NCBI RefSeq assembly: GCF_015706575.1
Contig: NW_024037073.1
Location: 26,456,622-26,520,621, forward strand
DNA: 64,000 bases
Source: Patiria miniata
Taxonomy: Eukaryota > Echinodermata > Asteroidea > Valvatida > Asterinidae
Direction: 5' to 3'
The translations under genes were made by a program, and so were the position numbers. The notes under the pieces were generated by a model, which ran no database searches, was not told where the DNA came from, and worked only from the letters and a program-made list of their open reading frames with translations. Positions 13,101-24,001 of this stretch are shown piece by piece (within the stretch, counting starts at the first letter, position 1; the number at the start of each line of letters is the position of its first letter).

Positions 13101-13613
13101 TGTTTATTTGAACAATCCTTTGTACTGATCCAGTGTAACCGGCACAAATTTGGACACCATGTATTGGTTCAGTTGAGCTTGCCATTTGGGGTCGAGATGC
13201 ATGTTGAGAAGATGCCTGGTGATAGATGTCTTGAGATCCTATGAGGAAAAAATGACTAAAGAATATTCAAAATGAGACAAGCAAAATGGTGGTTAATCTA
13301 AACGCAGACTCAAAACGGCAGGTTCTTGCAGGCCGTTTAAAGTCTGATACTGGCAAGCGTGTAGATTGTCAGATCGACCTATGATGCAGGGTTCAACAAT
13401 ATTTAAATATCTAAAAGCGTACTAAATATCAGAATCATGAGGCCCTTGTATGTCCTCATGTACACGTGTCAGGTCAGATCTTCTGTTTAACGGTGGTCTG
13501 ACTGTCTGAAGTACTTTCCTCTTCCACACAACAAATATCTTTACGCAAAGTATGTAAATGTGTATCACTAATTTTATTCAGTATTCATAAGATTGAATTT
13601 TGCGTTGAGGTGA

Positions 13614-13995
13614 TGTAAATTAAATTAGGTTTTGCCCCTCACCGAAGTATAAACGGTTGGTATAAACGGTCAGTGTGTTACCTCCCGAGTGAAAGTTGGA
13701 ACAAAATCACTCGGGTGGGACTCGAACCCAAGACCTCCTACTTTCTAGTGCAGATGTCTTACCACTCAACCACTGAGCTACGGGAATCAGTTGGCTGGTT
13801 CGAATCTGATGTACATAGCAGCAGGTATAGCATTAACTGTTCATAAGATGGAATTTTAAGTTGGGGTTATGTAAATCAATTTAGGTTTTGCCCCTCGCCA
13901 ACATTTTTTTTCCAACTTTCACTCAGGAGGTAACACACTCATACTGTGTTTATACATGTAGTTCGGGGAGGGCAAAACCTAATTTGATTAGAGTT
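13614..13995 (-). mobile_element. tRNA-derived SINE (left arm)
   Basis: The tRNA-like head (13708-13778) has an A-box-like tggttgagtggt and a B-box ggttcgagtccc. Its anticodon region (actagaaa) resembles tRNA-Ser(AGA). It is followed by a body with caactttcactcgggaggtaacac and gggcaaaacctaatttgat, ending attccatcttatgaata. A second partial body lies on the other side. Confidence 0.8.
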
Positions 13996-14370
13996 TTATT
14001 CAGCATGCCGAGTCCTGTGTTCAAAAGGTTCCTGTGTTTGACTCATGCACGATGTTATGTTGAGTCAATCTTGACAGGGGACACGGTGCTAGTGTTCTTG
14101 GGCAAGATACATTACTACAACTGCCTCCATTGAGTACATGTGGGGGGGGGGTGCAGACCACATAGGGCTGATCTCGAGCTTATAGCAGGAAAGTGTTCTC
14201 ATGGCCTGATGAACAGGGGTAATAAGTGTGAGCAATCTGAGAGTGTTGTATAAGAGTGCTATATGAACACTGCACTATGATCATCAAATATCTTAACATC
14301 AGCACAAGGTGTTGGGCGACAGTGCGTTCAAGAGTTCCACCTAAACCTTTTCTTAAGAGGTATTACTGGG

Positions 14371-14824
14371 CAGTGTTGTAGGACTCGAGTCTAGGACTCG
14401 GACTTGAGTTGGACTCTAGTCACATTGGAAAATGACTCGGACTTGACCATGACTCCTCGAACTCGATGACTCGCGACTCGAGTCACATAATTTCAACAAA
14501 AGTAAAAACCTAACGTAGGGATGGGAAAGGATCATTGAGGAATACTGTTTGGATGATCAAACATGGAGGGAAGGGTTGGAGGAAGATTTTTTAGGGATGG
14601 GAATTAAAAAGAAAACACATTTTGGCTCTAAACAACATGTATCACACAACTATATACACGGGATTTACTTAAAAGGCAGAATAAAGGATTAAAAAATAAT
14701 TTTAAAAAACGATTAGTTCGGTGAACAACTAAGAACAAGTGACTTGTGACTCGGACTCGGAATCGAGGCTTGTGACTCGAGACTTGGACTCGGACTCGAC
14801 GTTGGTAACTCGACTACAACACTG
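14371..14824. mobile_element. hAT-like miniature element with GAGTCC arrays (left)
   Basis: Terminal inverted repeats cagtgttgtag...ctacaacactg bound 454 bp whose ends are rich in gactcg/cgagtc hexamers. The flanking 8-mers are similar but not identical (ccaagtac and cccagtaa on the opposite strand), consistent with a worn hAT-type 8-bp target duplication. No transposase. Present in both arms, so older than their separation. Confidence 0.7.
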
Positions 14825-15059
14825 GTACTTGGTCACAGAGTCCACTGTACCTACCAGGTAATTCTGAGTTGACCACCCCAGGGTAGACAGGCAAAGGCCC
14901 CCAAGAGGTGACGACATGAAGCTTGTCCCTCAGCTCAGGATGGCCCTTCATCTGTAAGGCCAGGGTGTTGGAGTTGATGCCTGTACCGTCTGCTGTCTTA
15001 TTAAGGATCATCTGGATGGACTTCAGATGGGAACCTGGGCAGGAAAAAAAACATTTATG

Positions 15060-15412
15060 AGATGTAAATTAACCTTTTTTATATTTGATTTTTGTTTGCC
15101 CTTCGCTGACATATTTTGTAAACACTGTGCACTTAGTGTTGTCCGAAGGCTTAGGTGGGACTCAAACTAATGACCTCCTACACAAACAAAGTTGGGTTAA
15201 GCGCTGCTTCATCAGACTCCAAACGGCCAGCTTGCCACAGCAAGCTCAGTGGTCGAGTGGTTAATGTGTCTGCACTAGGAAGCAGAAGGTTGGGGGTTTG
15301 TGTCCAACCAGAAGTAAGCTTGTTGATTTTTTTCTTGCAAACCCTCGGAAAAAACTCAATGTTTACAGTGTTTGTAAAATACTTCAGGGAAGGGCAACAA
15401 AACAAATACATA
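15060..15412 (+). mobile_element. tRNA-derived SINE, second subfamily (left arm)
   Basis: Head at about 15240-15312 (ctcagtggtcgagtggtta, ctgcactaggaagcag) and flanking tttgcccttcgctgacat and gggaagggcaacaaaac segments in inverted orientation. It lies in the intron before exon 14855-15034 of the PhnD-like gene. Confidence 0.7.
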
Positions 15413-15944
15413 TATGAAAAAGAAGATCAAATATTATATGGATGAAATCGAATACAGTTGATTCCTACTTTCTAATTCACAATTTCGAATTTCACAACTA
15501 TGATCTATCCATATAGATTTGAGATGCAGACCAATGCAAATGAGACTTCACAGATGTTTGTCTTACCTGACTGGATAATTTTACCGAAGAAACTGGCCTT
15601 GTTCTCTCCTATCTTTTCGAGTCCTCGATGGGTAATCCCAAATCCGCTCAGTGAATGGACGTAGTTGTAGGCCCAAACAGATCCAGGTAGGTCCTCAAAC
15701 ATTTGATATCTATCATTGAAATATCATCAATACAATTATGATTAGCATTGAAATATTTACATAGAATCAGGGGGGGGGGGGGGGGGGGGGGGAGGGATGT
15801 CAGGGGAAGAAAAGGGGTTGGGGATTATATTCCCCCCCCCCAAACAAAAATGGACAAACACACTTTCCCCTTCCCAATTGTCACATTTATGGAAGACAGT
15901 GTTCTAGTGAAGGTTTGCAGTTTGCAGTAACACCATGTAGGCAT

Positions 15945-16015
15945 GTAGAGTCTCTTTTGGGAAGATGTGTGGATCTGAAAAGAACCACACATCTTCCCAA
16001 AAGAGACTTCTACAT
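15945..16015. repeat. Perfect hairpin from local inverted insertion (left arm only)
   Basis: agtctcttttgggaagatgt and its exact reverse complement flank a short loop. The right arm near 43285-43320 carries only one half. The left arm thus gained about 41 nt that are the reverse complement of adjacent sequence, the signature of a template-switch mutation. Confidence 0.8.
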
Positions 16016-16780
16016 GGTGGCATCGCAAACCTTTACTAAACCATGCCACTACGTAGTTAAACCAAGTAGTTAGCTCTTGCAAATTGTCTTGCAAAGATGT
16101 TCCATCAACACAACTGAGAATATGACAACATCAACTTGATCGTCAGGCAAGGCAGAGACTGATTGCGAATGACAACCCCAGAAAGTGAAGAAGAAACTCT
16201 GATCAGATGACAACCAACATTTGCCCAGGAAAGAAAAAAAAGGCAACTGATGAACAGAAATCAAATTGTGATTTGTGAATAAAAACTTCCATTTGACATC
16301 ATTCCTTATCAGATCAAATTGAATATCAAACAGAAGGGAAGTACAGAATTGTTGTATGGGTAAATAAATCAACATCCAGGGGAAGAACACAATTCATTTT
16401 GGGGAAAAAAATAACAAGGATTGATAGAAAAGAAAATCTCCTCTTTTTTTGCTGTTGTTTACATCTACATATACCTTTGTACAAAGTAATATTAGTGCTT
16501 AAAGATGATTTGAGTGAATGTTACTTTCCGTCTTCAGTAACATGACCAAATTGAAACCAACTACATGTACCAACTACCTGCTCCTCCTTCCAATCACATC
16601 CATATACTGTCACTATCCCCAAAGGCATTTTCAGGATGTATTCATCAAGTTTATTCCCACGTGACCGGTTGAACCAACTACAGGATGAGTCAAAAAGAAA
16701 GTGACCGAATTTGAAAAAAATGTTTAAAATATTTGGCTCGTTCTATCTTAATAAAAAAAAGAAGATAAAGTACATCTAAT

Positions 16781-17265
16781 CAGACTTGTATGACTCGTGA
16801 CTCGGACTCGAGTCCGACTCGAGTCACATTTTTAATGACTCGGACTGGGACTCGAGTCACTTTGACTTACGACTCGGACTCAGACTCTGGGCTACGGACT
16901 CGGACTTGGACTTGAACTGACTTGTGACTCGACGGAAATTACCGCACTGCACACACGCACATACCGGTATATAATTCGATCGTTTTCTTTACTGTGCAAT
17001 ACATGTACAGGGCGCTCGATGTGGTGCGTGCGTGGCCGTGGCCGGTTACCGATATACAATGTACATGTATTGACTTATAGAAATCAATGTACTGAAACTT
17101 GTACCCTGCCATCAACACGCAATACTGCATTGGTGCAAGATTGATAGGATAAGGTACCAGACTTTTCTTGTCAGACGTCCTGTCGTTCACACGCATATTG
17201 CTGTCGCATCGCGATAACGCGATATGAATAGTCTGCTGATCTGCCCGTTTCGGTAACGTTACATG
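16781..17265. mobile_element. Truncated hAT-like element at palindrome boundary (left)
   Basis: Begins with the terminus cagacttgtatgactcgtg and matches about the last 380 bp of the complete element at 41569-42524. It is cut off where the arm homology ends. Confidence 0.75.
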
Positions 17266-17284
17266 AAGGTCCGTCTACATGAAG

Positions 17285-19647
17285 GTCCGTCTAGCAATGA
17301 AGGTCAGCAAACAGACGATAGCTCCGCAAAACTTCAGCATCACCATCAGAGACATCTGTTACCCTCTACATGTACGTAGTAGCTCAAACATCCACAGACC
17401 TCCAATTGCCTTCCTCCTCCAATGTCTTCTAAGGATGTGACGTTTCATTTTGTAAATGTTTAGCAAACATTTAAAGAACCATCTCAATGTTGAGCCCTTT
17501 CACAAAGACTGACGACTGCCCATTGTGCAGACCAACATGATCGACACAACAAATAATAAATGAGTAACATAATAAAAAGAGGGCTGTCATTGAAAACAAT
17601 AAAAAGATGAGCACGTAGCCTGAAAGTAATCTAGTACTGCAGTTCTCCTTAGCTTTTAGCAAATTGAATAGGTTTGGATTATTTTTGTTATGCATGCTCA
17701 ACTCAAAGGAAGATAGCGGAAAATAGGTTCCTGTTTTTAAAATTTGAGTTTTGTTAAAACTTTTGGAAAAATACGATTTAGAATTTTGTTTATTATTTTA
17801 AATGTTTAAATGTGTAAATGTCACATCCACAATTTCCTCACTCCACCAATACATAGTTCCCCTTTTGCCTGTGGATTTCAGTTTAATGTTTACACTCAGC
17901 CTGCAGAGGACAAAAATACTTTTTGATATCAGATTTTATATATTTATTGAATTTGTTAAAAGCACAAGTAAATTAATGTGCACAGTTTAACTAGCTAAAT
18001 TAAATTTATGATATACATCTTTTTTCAAAGTGGATTTTTGTTAATTTTCACCTACTGCTTCTAATTGTTTCAGCTTCTTTTCAAAAAATTCAATGTACCC
18101 ACTGACACCCTATAGTGAACAAAGTTAAACAGTACAACTGCCAATGCATCAACCTTACGCTAGAATCATTCGTGGGTTTATCTCTATCCTAAATGCTGGA
18201 GATGTTTATCGTGAATTTCTTCCTGCATGTACACTCCCAGCAAGTTCTTATTAAAAAGGGGCCTATGGGTCATTCTTCAGTATCAAGTGTCTACTTTCAT
18301 GTCCCGACACTTTAAGGCACTATAAATCGAAAAATATAGAATGAAAATTAGATTTTTGAGCAGTGAAATTAACTTCAACACGACTCCTATTATGTGCAGT
18401 GTTAAAAACTCTTTAACATAATGGACAAGATGCTCATTCTTTACAATACTCCCTCAAAACCCCCTCAAAATGCATGTCCCCGTGTATTTCTCAATATGTA
18501 CCTACTGCCATAATTTGTAAAGTAAACAACTTGAAAAGGTAATTATACCTCCAAAAGCCAAGTACTATAATAATTGTCATTTCCGTCACAAAAGGTGTGA
18601 CAGATATGACTTTTGCATTCTTTTCACAATCAATATTTCTTTGGGCCCTATTGAAAATAAAGGAACCCAGCATTATTTCCTGTAGAAAACTACTTCACAT
18701 CACCACTTCAATACAATAGAGACTTAAATAACAGAGAGAGAGATATGTTGCAAGGATGAATGAAGTCCCTGAAAGCCATCAGCCCTGTTTTTGGTACATA
18801 ATAATTGTCAATTATCAGATTGATCTTCGATCAGGCCAATCAAATATGTTGAACACTTTCAAGTGCTTCAACATAGGGGGGGGGATGCACATATTGTGAC
18901 GTACGTGAGTAACCACTAGCTTAATTGTCACTTCCTAACATGCTCAAAATCCAAAATGTTTAAATAGGATTATGTGAAAATCTTAGATCTGCGGTTTATG
19001 CAACAGGATTGGCACAATTGCGAATCCCACGCTTTGTGAATGCAAATCGCCATGATCGCAACCTTGGTATAGGCCTATGATTCTTTCCCTGCTAAATACT
19101 CACGACCGGACCATGAACGTCTTGCAGTTTTTCAGGTTTTTAAGAAAATCGAGTTGACGACGGACACACTGAAACCACCTCACAAGTAGAGATACAACAC
19201 GTTCCTCGACAACGAATCTGGAGAAAGTTGCATGACCCAACATGGCAACGACATCATAGGGCAAGGGACACACCAACTTTTGCGAGACGGGCATTGTTAC
19301 ATTTTTGTAACACGCAGACAACAAACCACCACGTGTGAATATTATCCACCATTTTGCACCTGTCAGTATCACAAAACACCACCACCTGTGCGCGCCATCA
19401 CGTGGGCATACGTCATACCAAGCGCATACCTTGGGATTTTTGTCAATTTTTGTACATATTGGTAACGGTATTGTTCTGCATTGAAAACATCGATTGTCAA
19501 CAGATCTAATGTTACAGTTGTTATGCTTGCATTAGACTGTTTAATTAGTTGTTAAAATGATTACGTAGACAGTTATGACTCTAAGGCGAAGCTTAATCCG
19601 AAATTTCAGAAACGTCACTGTCAAAAAATTTGTTTAGAGGGCGCTGT
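17285..19647. repeat. 2.4 kb block, copy 3, adjoining ZW10 exon 1
   Basis: Direct repeat of 8169-10572. The first ~1.5 kb is nearly identical to the arm copies, with a 24-bp deletion near 17415. From about 18860 on, divergence rises clearly. The copy ends 25 bp before the ZW10 start codon, so it includes the presumed ZW10 promoter and 5' untranslated region. The arm copies have no ZW10 exon after the equivalent end point. Confidence 0.9.
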
Positions 19648-19672
19648 ACCGGCGGCAGATCCAAGAATCAAG

Positions 19673-22600
19673 ATGACGTCCCTTGTCACCGATGTTCTGC
19701 TCGCAAACACGGGTAAAACTCAGCTGTTTTCCAATAATACTAACCTTTCAGACAAAGGTTCTCTCAAAAAAGTTCCAGAGATTATTGTAGGAAAAATAAA
19801 AAACTTAGTGCATTTAATTCCTATGTAGGCCGAGTATTTGAAACGCTTTTTGGTTGGTAAGTATTCGATCTTTATCGTTGCATCGGTTGCGTGATACAAC
19901 GTATGAGAACGGGTGTCGGTCACTAAGCTTCGCCCGGTAATCCTTACTAGTATTATGACTACTCCAAGAACTATGAGGCTCTCCAGTGAGCCTCATAGAC
20001 ACAGAACCCCGCAAAATTGTTGTCAGCACAAAACACTAATTAAGTACAAAAACGTCCATCCCAACCAAGCTTTTTCCCACAGAACCGCTGCACAGTTTGC
20101 CCCTAAACTCCGTACAATACCTCATGACAATACCTCATGACATACTCACGTTATGTGCACCCAACAAACATCGGTGGATTCTGTCTGTTTTCGGCAAAAA
20201 TGATGAAAAATATGCCCTTTCCGCACTGAGCCAACCTAACACTTGAAACGAGCACGCGCCCTGAATGATCGCAGTCATTTTCGGTTCGATCGCTCGGAGC
20301 GCGCCGCGGGGGTATGGTGTAGGAGCGGAACGATAGTATGCGCATGCATACAAGTGCAAGTATGTACCCCCCGCGGCGGGCTCCTAGCGATTGAACCCGA
20401 AAATGACTGCGATCATTCTGCGCGCGTGCTCGTTTCAAGTGTTAGGTTGGCTCAGTGTAGTCCGAGTAACTTGGACCCAACTTATCGCCTTTTTAAAAAT
20501 TTGGACATGGTCTGGCGATAGTAGGGTCCAAGCTCATTCCTCGACCTAGACAACACAGTCACTGACAGTCCCAAAAACCAACATTTTCCAACAAAAAACA
20601 TCAGATTTCACCTTCAAAACGGCCTCCAAATTACTAGATATGTCACCTGAGGTACAAGTAGACATAGATGATTAAGATGGTTGTACTTAAGTTTACTTAC
20701 GATCCGGAAAAAAGTGAAATTTTCCGTTCAATTCTGGAGACCCCCTCTGCCTAGGTTGTCGTTGTTGTGCTCACGTTCAAAACTGCATGATAATGGCGTC
20801 TGACCTCGACCTCATGCAAATGTGGTGCGGCGCGCTTGCGCATAATGCACTGCATGCATACCCGGCAGATTCCCCTGCGCCGCGCCGACGACTGTTTCCT
20901 GATGTAGAGCGCTGTGTAAGTTCGCGGTACGCCTGGCTAGCCAGCGCGACTCCCAGGCGTACCACGAACTTACACAGCGCTCTACATCAGGAAACAGTCG
21001 TCGGCGCGGCGCAGGGGAATCTGCCGTGTTAGCCCCACTAGTGTGGCCGTCGGTATGCTGCGCTTGGGTTCAGCGCAGCATACCGACGGCCACACTAGTG
21101 GGGCTACTGCCGTGTATGCATGCAGTGCATTATGCGCAAGCGCGCCGCACCACATTTGCATGAGGTCGAGGTCAGACGCCATTATCATGCAGTTTTGAAC
21201 GTGAGCACAACAACGACAACCTAGGCAGAGGGGGTCTCCAGAATTGAACGGAAAATTTCACTTTTTTCCGGATCGTAAGTAAACTTAAGTACAACCATCT
21301 TAATCATCTATGTCTACTTGTACCTCAGGTGACATATCTAGTAATTTGGAGGCCGTTTTGAAGGTGAAATCTGATGTTTTTTGTTGGAAAATGTTGGTTT
21401 TTGGGACTGTCAGTGACTGTGTTGTCTAGGTCGAGGAATGAGCTTGGACCCTACTATCGCCAGACCATGTCCAAATTTTTAAAAAGGCGATAAGTTGGGT
21501 CCAAGTTACTCGGACTAGGCTCAGTGCAGAAAGGGCATATTTTTCATCATTTTTGCTGAAAACAGACAGAATCCATCGATGTTTGTTGGGTGCACATAAT
21601 GTGAGTATGTCATGAGGTATTGTACGGAGTTTAGGGGCAAACTGTGCAGCGGTTCTGTGGGAAAAAGCTTGGTTGGGATGGACGTTTTTGTACTTAATTA
21701 GTGTTTTGTGCTGACAACAATTTTGCGGGGTTCTGACTCTATGAGGCTCCACTACGTGGAGCCTCATAGTTCTAGGAGTATATTATGACCCTGTTCCTAC
21801 GTAAGGAGGGAAAGACTCACCAAAACAGTTGACTAAATCATGACACTCAAAATTGACATTCTGATATTTCTTGACCCATCTGAACAATTGGCATTGAATG
21901 ACCAATGACATACTTAGTCCGAGTAACTTGGACCAAACTTATCGCCTTTTTAACATTCGGACATGGTCTGGTGATAGTAAGGTCCAAGCTAATAGTGCGA
22001 GCTGGACAACATCATCCTGTCACTGTCCCAGAAACCAACATTTTCCAACAAAAAAACATCAGATTTCACCCGCAAAACGGCCTCCAAATTACTAGATATG
22101 CCACCTGAGGTACAAGTAGACATCAATGATTTAGATGGTTGTACTGAAGTTTACTTACGAACCGAAAGAAAAGTGAAATTTCTCGTTCAATTCTGAGAGC
22201 TCCCCTCGCGATCTTGAACACGTTAAATTTCTGACTCGTGTTAATGTTTGAGCGACGCGATTTTTTCTTCATGCCCAGCGTACATTCGATGGTCCCCGTA
22301 TCCCGAGTGCGATTCCGATACCGAGCGCGTGCGATGCATCGATTATGATAATTATCACGTTTGTAAACACAAACTTGCATTTCAACTGTAAAAGGATATC
22401 AGGAACCAGCTTGAACTGGTATCCGCCATAAAAGCTGCGCTAGAGTTCACGACTCCCTATTATCGTTCGAAATGCACATGTGTTTACAAACCTGATCCAG
22501 CCTACTCATTATCATAATCGATGCATCGCGCGCGCTCGGTAACAGAATCGCACTTGGGATACGGGGACCATCGAATGTACGCTGGGCATGAAGAAGAAAT

Positions 22601-23984
22601 CGTGTCGTTCAAACATTAACAACACGAGTCGGAAATTTAACGTGTTCAAGATCGCGAGGGGAGCTCTCAGAATTGAACGGGAAATTTCAAAGATATAAAT
22701 TGTCTCTACAGTGTCTCTCTACAATTGTCTCTACCTTTTCAAATATATAAAAAAAACCCAATAATTATGGACAAAAAACGTACAAAATGAAAAGGAAAAA
22801 ACATTGTTCGCCTTTGAGTTTGGTTCACACATTTGGACAATTTGCCGGGTTTACCTTAGATCAGCCGTAGTTCCATCGGAAAGGATGATAGATTATTTTC
22901 ATTTTACATGTGATTTAATGTAAGAGGAAACCTGTAGCTTATAAAAATCGTCATTTTTCGAGTAAACCCATTTTGAAAGCTTCGTGCCCTCTATGATTGT
23001 ACTTAACTGCATTTCTGGGCCGGGAACCAGTCAGTTGTAAATCGTTTCAGTTAAATGTATACATTTCCAACGCGTCGAAAGATTACAAATGGAGCGCCGC
23101 AGCACGTGGCGCGTGGCTAGCCATGTTAACGGGCCAAATTCCAGGGTCTGTGTACAGGTACGTGCACACTAACGTTACATTCAACAACAAAAACGTATAA
23201 CGTGAGACCTTACTTTTCTCATTGAAACGGTTTCCGACTTAAATGATATTTAAACTTTCCGTGGCATTCTTGACCATTTTCAGTGAAGACAAGTTTACAA
23301 TTACTCGGCAAAACTGCAAAAATTATCCCCTAAACTGTCGCCTGTTTTGAATTTGTGACCCAATACTTTCCTACTACACGACACGGAAAAACAAAAAAAA
23401 TGCAACAAATACTCTCTGTTTTTTAGCGCTAAGGTTTGCAAAAGTGACTTTGATTGCCTTAAATTCCTGTCTACGTGGAAAGAAAAATTTATTTAAGTAC
23501 TTTGAGCGTGATGTTGACCGATACTTCAGTGGCTCAAACTGCCACTGCAGGCATCCATGTTTGCTGATTATCAGTATTTCATATTTTGAGTGCACATGCG
23601 CGCAAACTAAATGAGCGGCTGAAACATACGTGCCTTATTAACCGTTACAAATCCACAAGCTTATTGATTGGGTTTTTATATCCTAGAGTTTAAAAGTGCT
23701 ACAGGCAAAACTTCATTCGAAAGTTGGTCCTGCTATTTGGGTTTTGGTGTTTTTTACTCACCCAATATTTTGTAATTCTTTGCCCAGATCTGTTGGAAAA
23801 GGAAGACCTTGGGACGCGCATCGGCAAATTATCAACTCACATTGATGAGATCAAGGGTGAAATCTACCACGCCGTACACGAGAAGTATGCTAACTACAGA
23901 CCCACCAGGGACTCCACCCAGGAGCTACACAACAAGGTGCAGACACTGTCCACTGAGATGCAGACTCTCAGCAATAAGATCAAG
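19673..23984 (+). CDS. ZW10: ZW10 kinetochore protein, exons 1 and 2 only
   Basis: Exon 1 (coding 19673-19712) encodes MTSLVTDVLLANT and ends at a GT donor. Exon 2 (23788-23984) continues in phase: DLLEKEDLGTRIGKLSTHID, then EIKGEIYHAVHEKYANYRPT, ending LSNKIK before gtatgt. This aligns with the N terminus of human ZW10 (MASFVTEVLA...LEKEDLGTRI...EIKGEV...KY). ZW10 is a subunit of the RZZ complex (ROD, ZW10, Zwilch) that recruits dynein and checkpoint proteins to kinetochores, and of an ER vesicle-tethering complex. The start codon is the one matching the family N terminus. Intron 1 holds two foldback elements, and a piggyBac-type element starts 17 bp after the exon 2 donor. No later exons (the full protein is near 780 residues) were recognised in the rest of the spacer, so the gene may be truncated here or cut by a rearrangement or misassembly. 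Confidence 0.85.
20224..20457. repeat. Nested palindrome in left arm of foldback element
   Basis: 234 bp from cactgagccaacctaacac to its exact complement gtgttaggttggctcagtg. The opposite arm near 21515-21530 lacks it. The inverted symmetry extends into the pre-existing flank (cactgag), and no direct target duplication is seen, so an inverted local copy (template switching) is as likely as transposition. Confidence 0.8.
21030..21106. mobile_element. 77-bp palindromic element with its own 9-bp target duplication
   Basis: tagccccactagtgtggccg and its exact complement surround a short loop. The whole is flanked by ctgccgtgt at 21021-21029 and 21107-21115. The opposite arm (near 20860) is uninterrupted. 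A perfect 9-bp duplication around so small a hairpin marks it as a minimal Mutator-like miniature element. Confidence 0.85.
21913..22690. mobile_element. Second, truncated foldback element of the same family
   Basis: Shares agtccgagtaacttgg and the following ~250 bp with the inner part of the larger foldback, then diverges into its own inverted arms (gatcttgaacacgttaaatt versus its complement near 22640). The outer terminal part and any target duplication are missing. Confidence 0.75.
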
Positions 23985-24001
23985 GTATGTCATAGTCTTA
24001 A

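Larger units (their letters stand above)
13104..15709 (-). pseudogene. PhnD-like substrate-binding gene, 3' exons, left copy with lost acceptor
   Basis: Three minus-strand exons mirror the right-arm gene: 15567-15709, 14855-15034 and 13104-13240. The first two have good frames and GT/AG sites, encoding WAYNYVHSLSGFGITHRG and SGSHLKSIQMILNKTADG. For the last exon the acceptor, cctcag in the right arm, reads cctcat here. The next AG is 2 bases downstream, and using it would shift the frame of the C-terminal 45 residues. The left copy is therefore probably nonfunctional, or a defective allele if the arms are haplotypes. A SINE and a hAT-like element sit in the intron between the last two exons, another SINE in the preceding one. 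Upstream exons were not identified. Confidence 0.68.
1..17265. repeat. Left arm of giant inverted repeat
   Basis: This segment reappears in reverse complement in the right arm. Matching landmarks run in order: base 1 pairs with 58911, the minisatellite near 5200 with the one near 53800, the PhnD-like exons at 13104-15709 with 43563-46144, and 17265 with 42143. The arms are nearly identical over kilobases, with scattered substitutions and small indels. Homology stops at the sequence cggtaacgttacatg inside a hAT-like element, after which a 16-bp tandem duplication (acatgaaggtccgtct, twice, 17261-17292) leads into the third copy of the 2.4 kb block. The arm continues past the left edge of the window. 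It may be a true segmental duplication or two haplotypes joined in the assembly. Confidence 0.93.
19960..21780. mobile_element. Foldback (Mutator-like) transposon with 9-bp target duplication
   Basis: Long inverted arms meet near 20945; the outer ends are tactccaagaactatgaggct and its near-exact complement. The element is flanked by the direct repeat tattatgac (19951-19959 and 21781-21789). A 9-bp duplication plus very long inverted repeats fits the Mutator superfamily or foldback elements. No transposase frame is visible, so it is nonautonomous. Two further palindromes are nested in it, each missing from the opposite arm, which acts as the empty site. It lies in ZW10 intron 1. Confidence 0.88.

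Noticed and set aside
13708-13778. Functional tRNA-Ser gene
   Set aside because: The acceptor stem is imperfect, the long variable arm expected of tRNA-Ser is absent, and the sequence recurs with the same body many times: a SINE head.
20243-21188. Overlapping ORFs on both strands inside the foldback element
   Set aside because: They mirror each other because the DNA is palindromic; there is no transposase motif.
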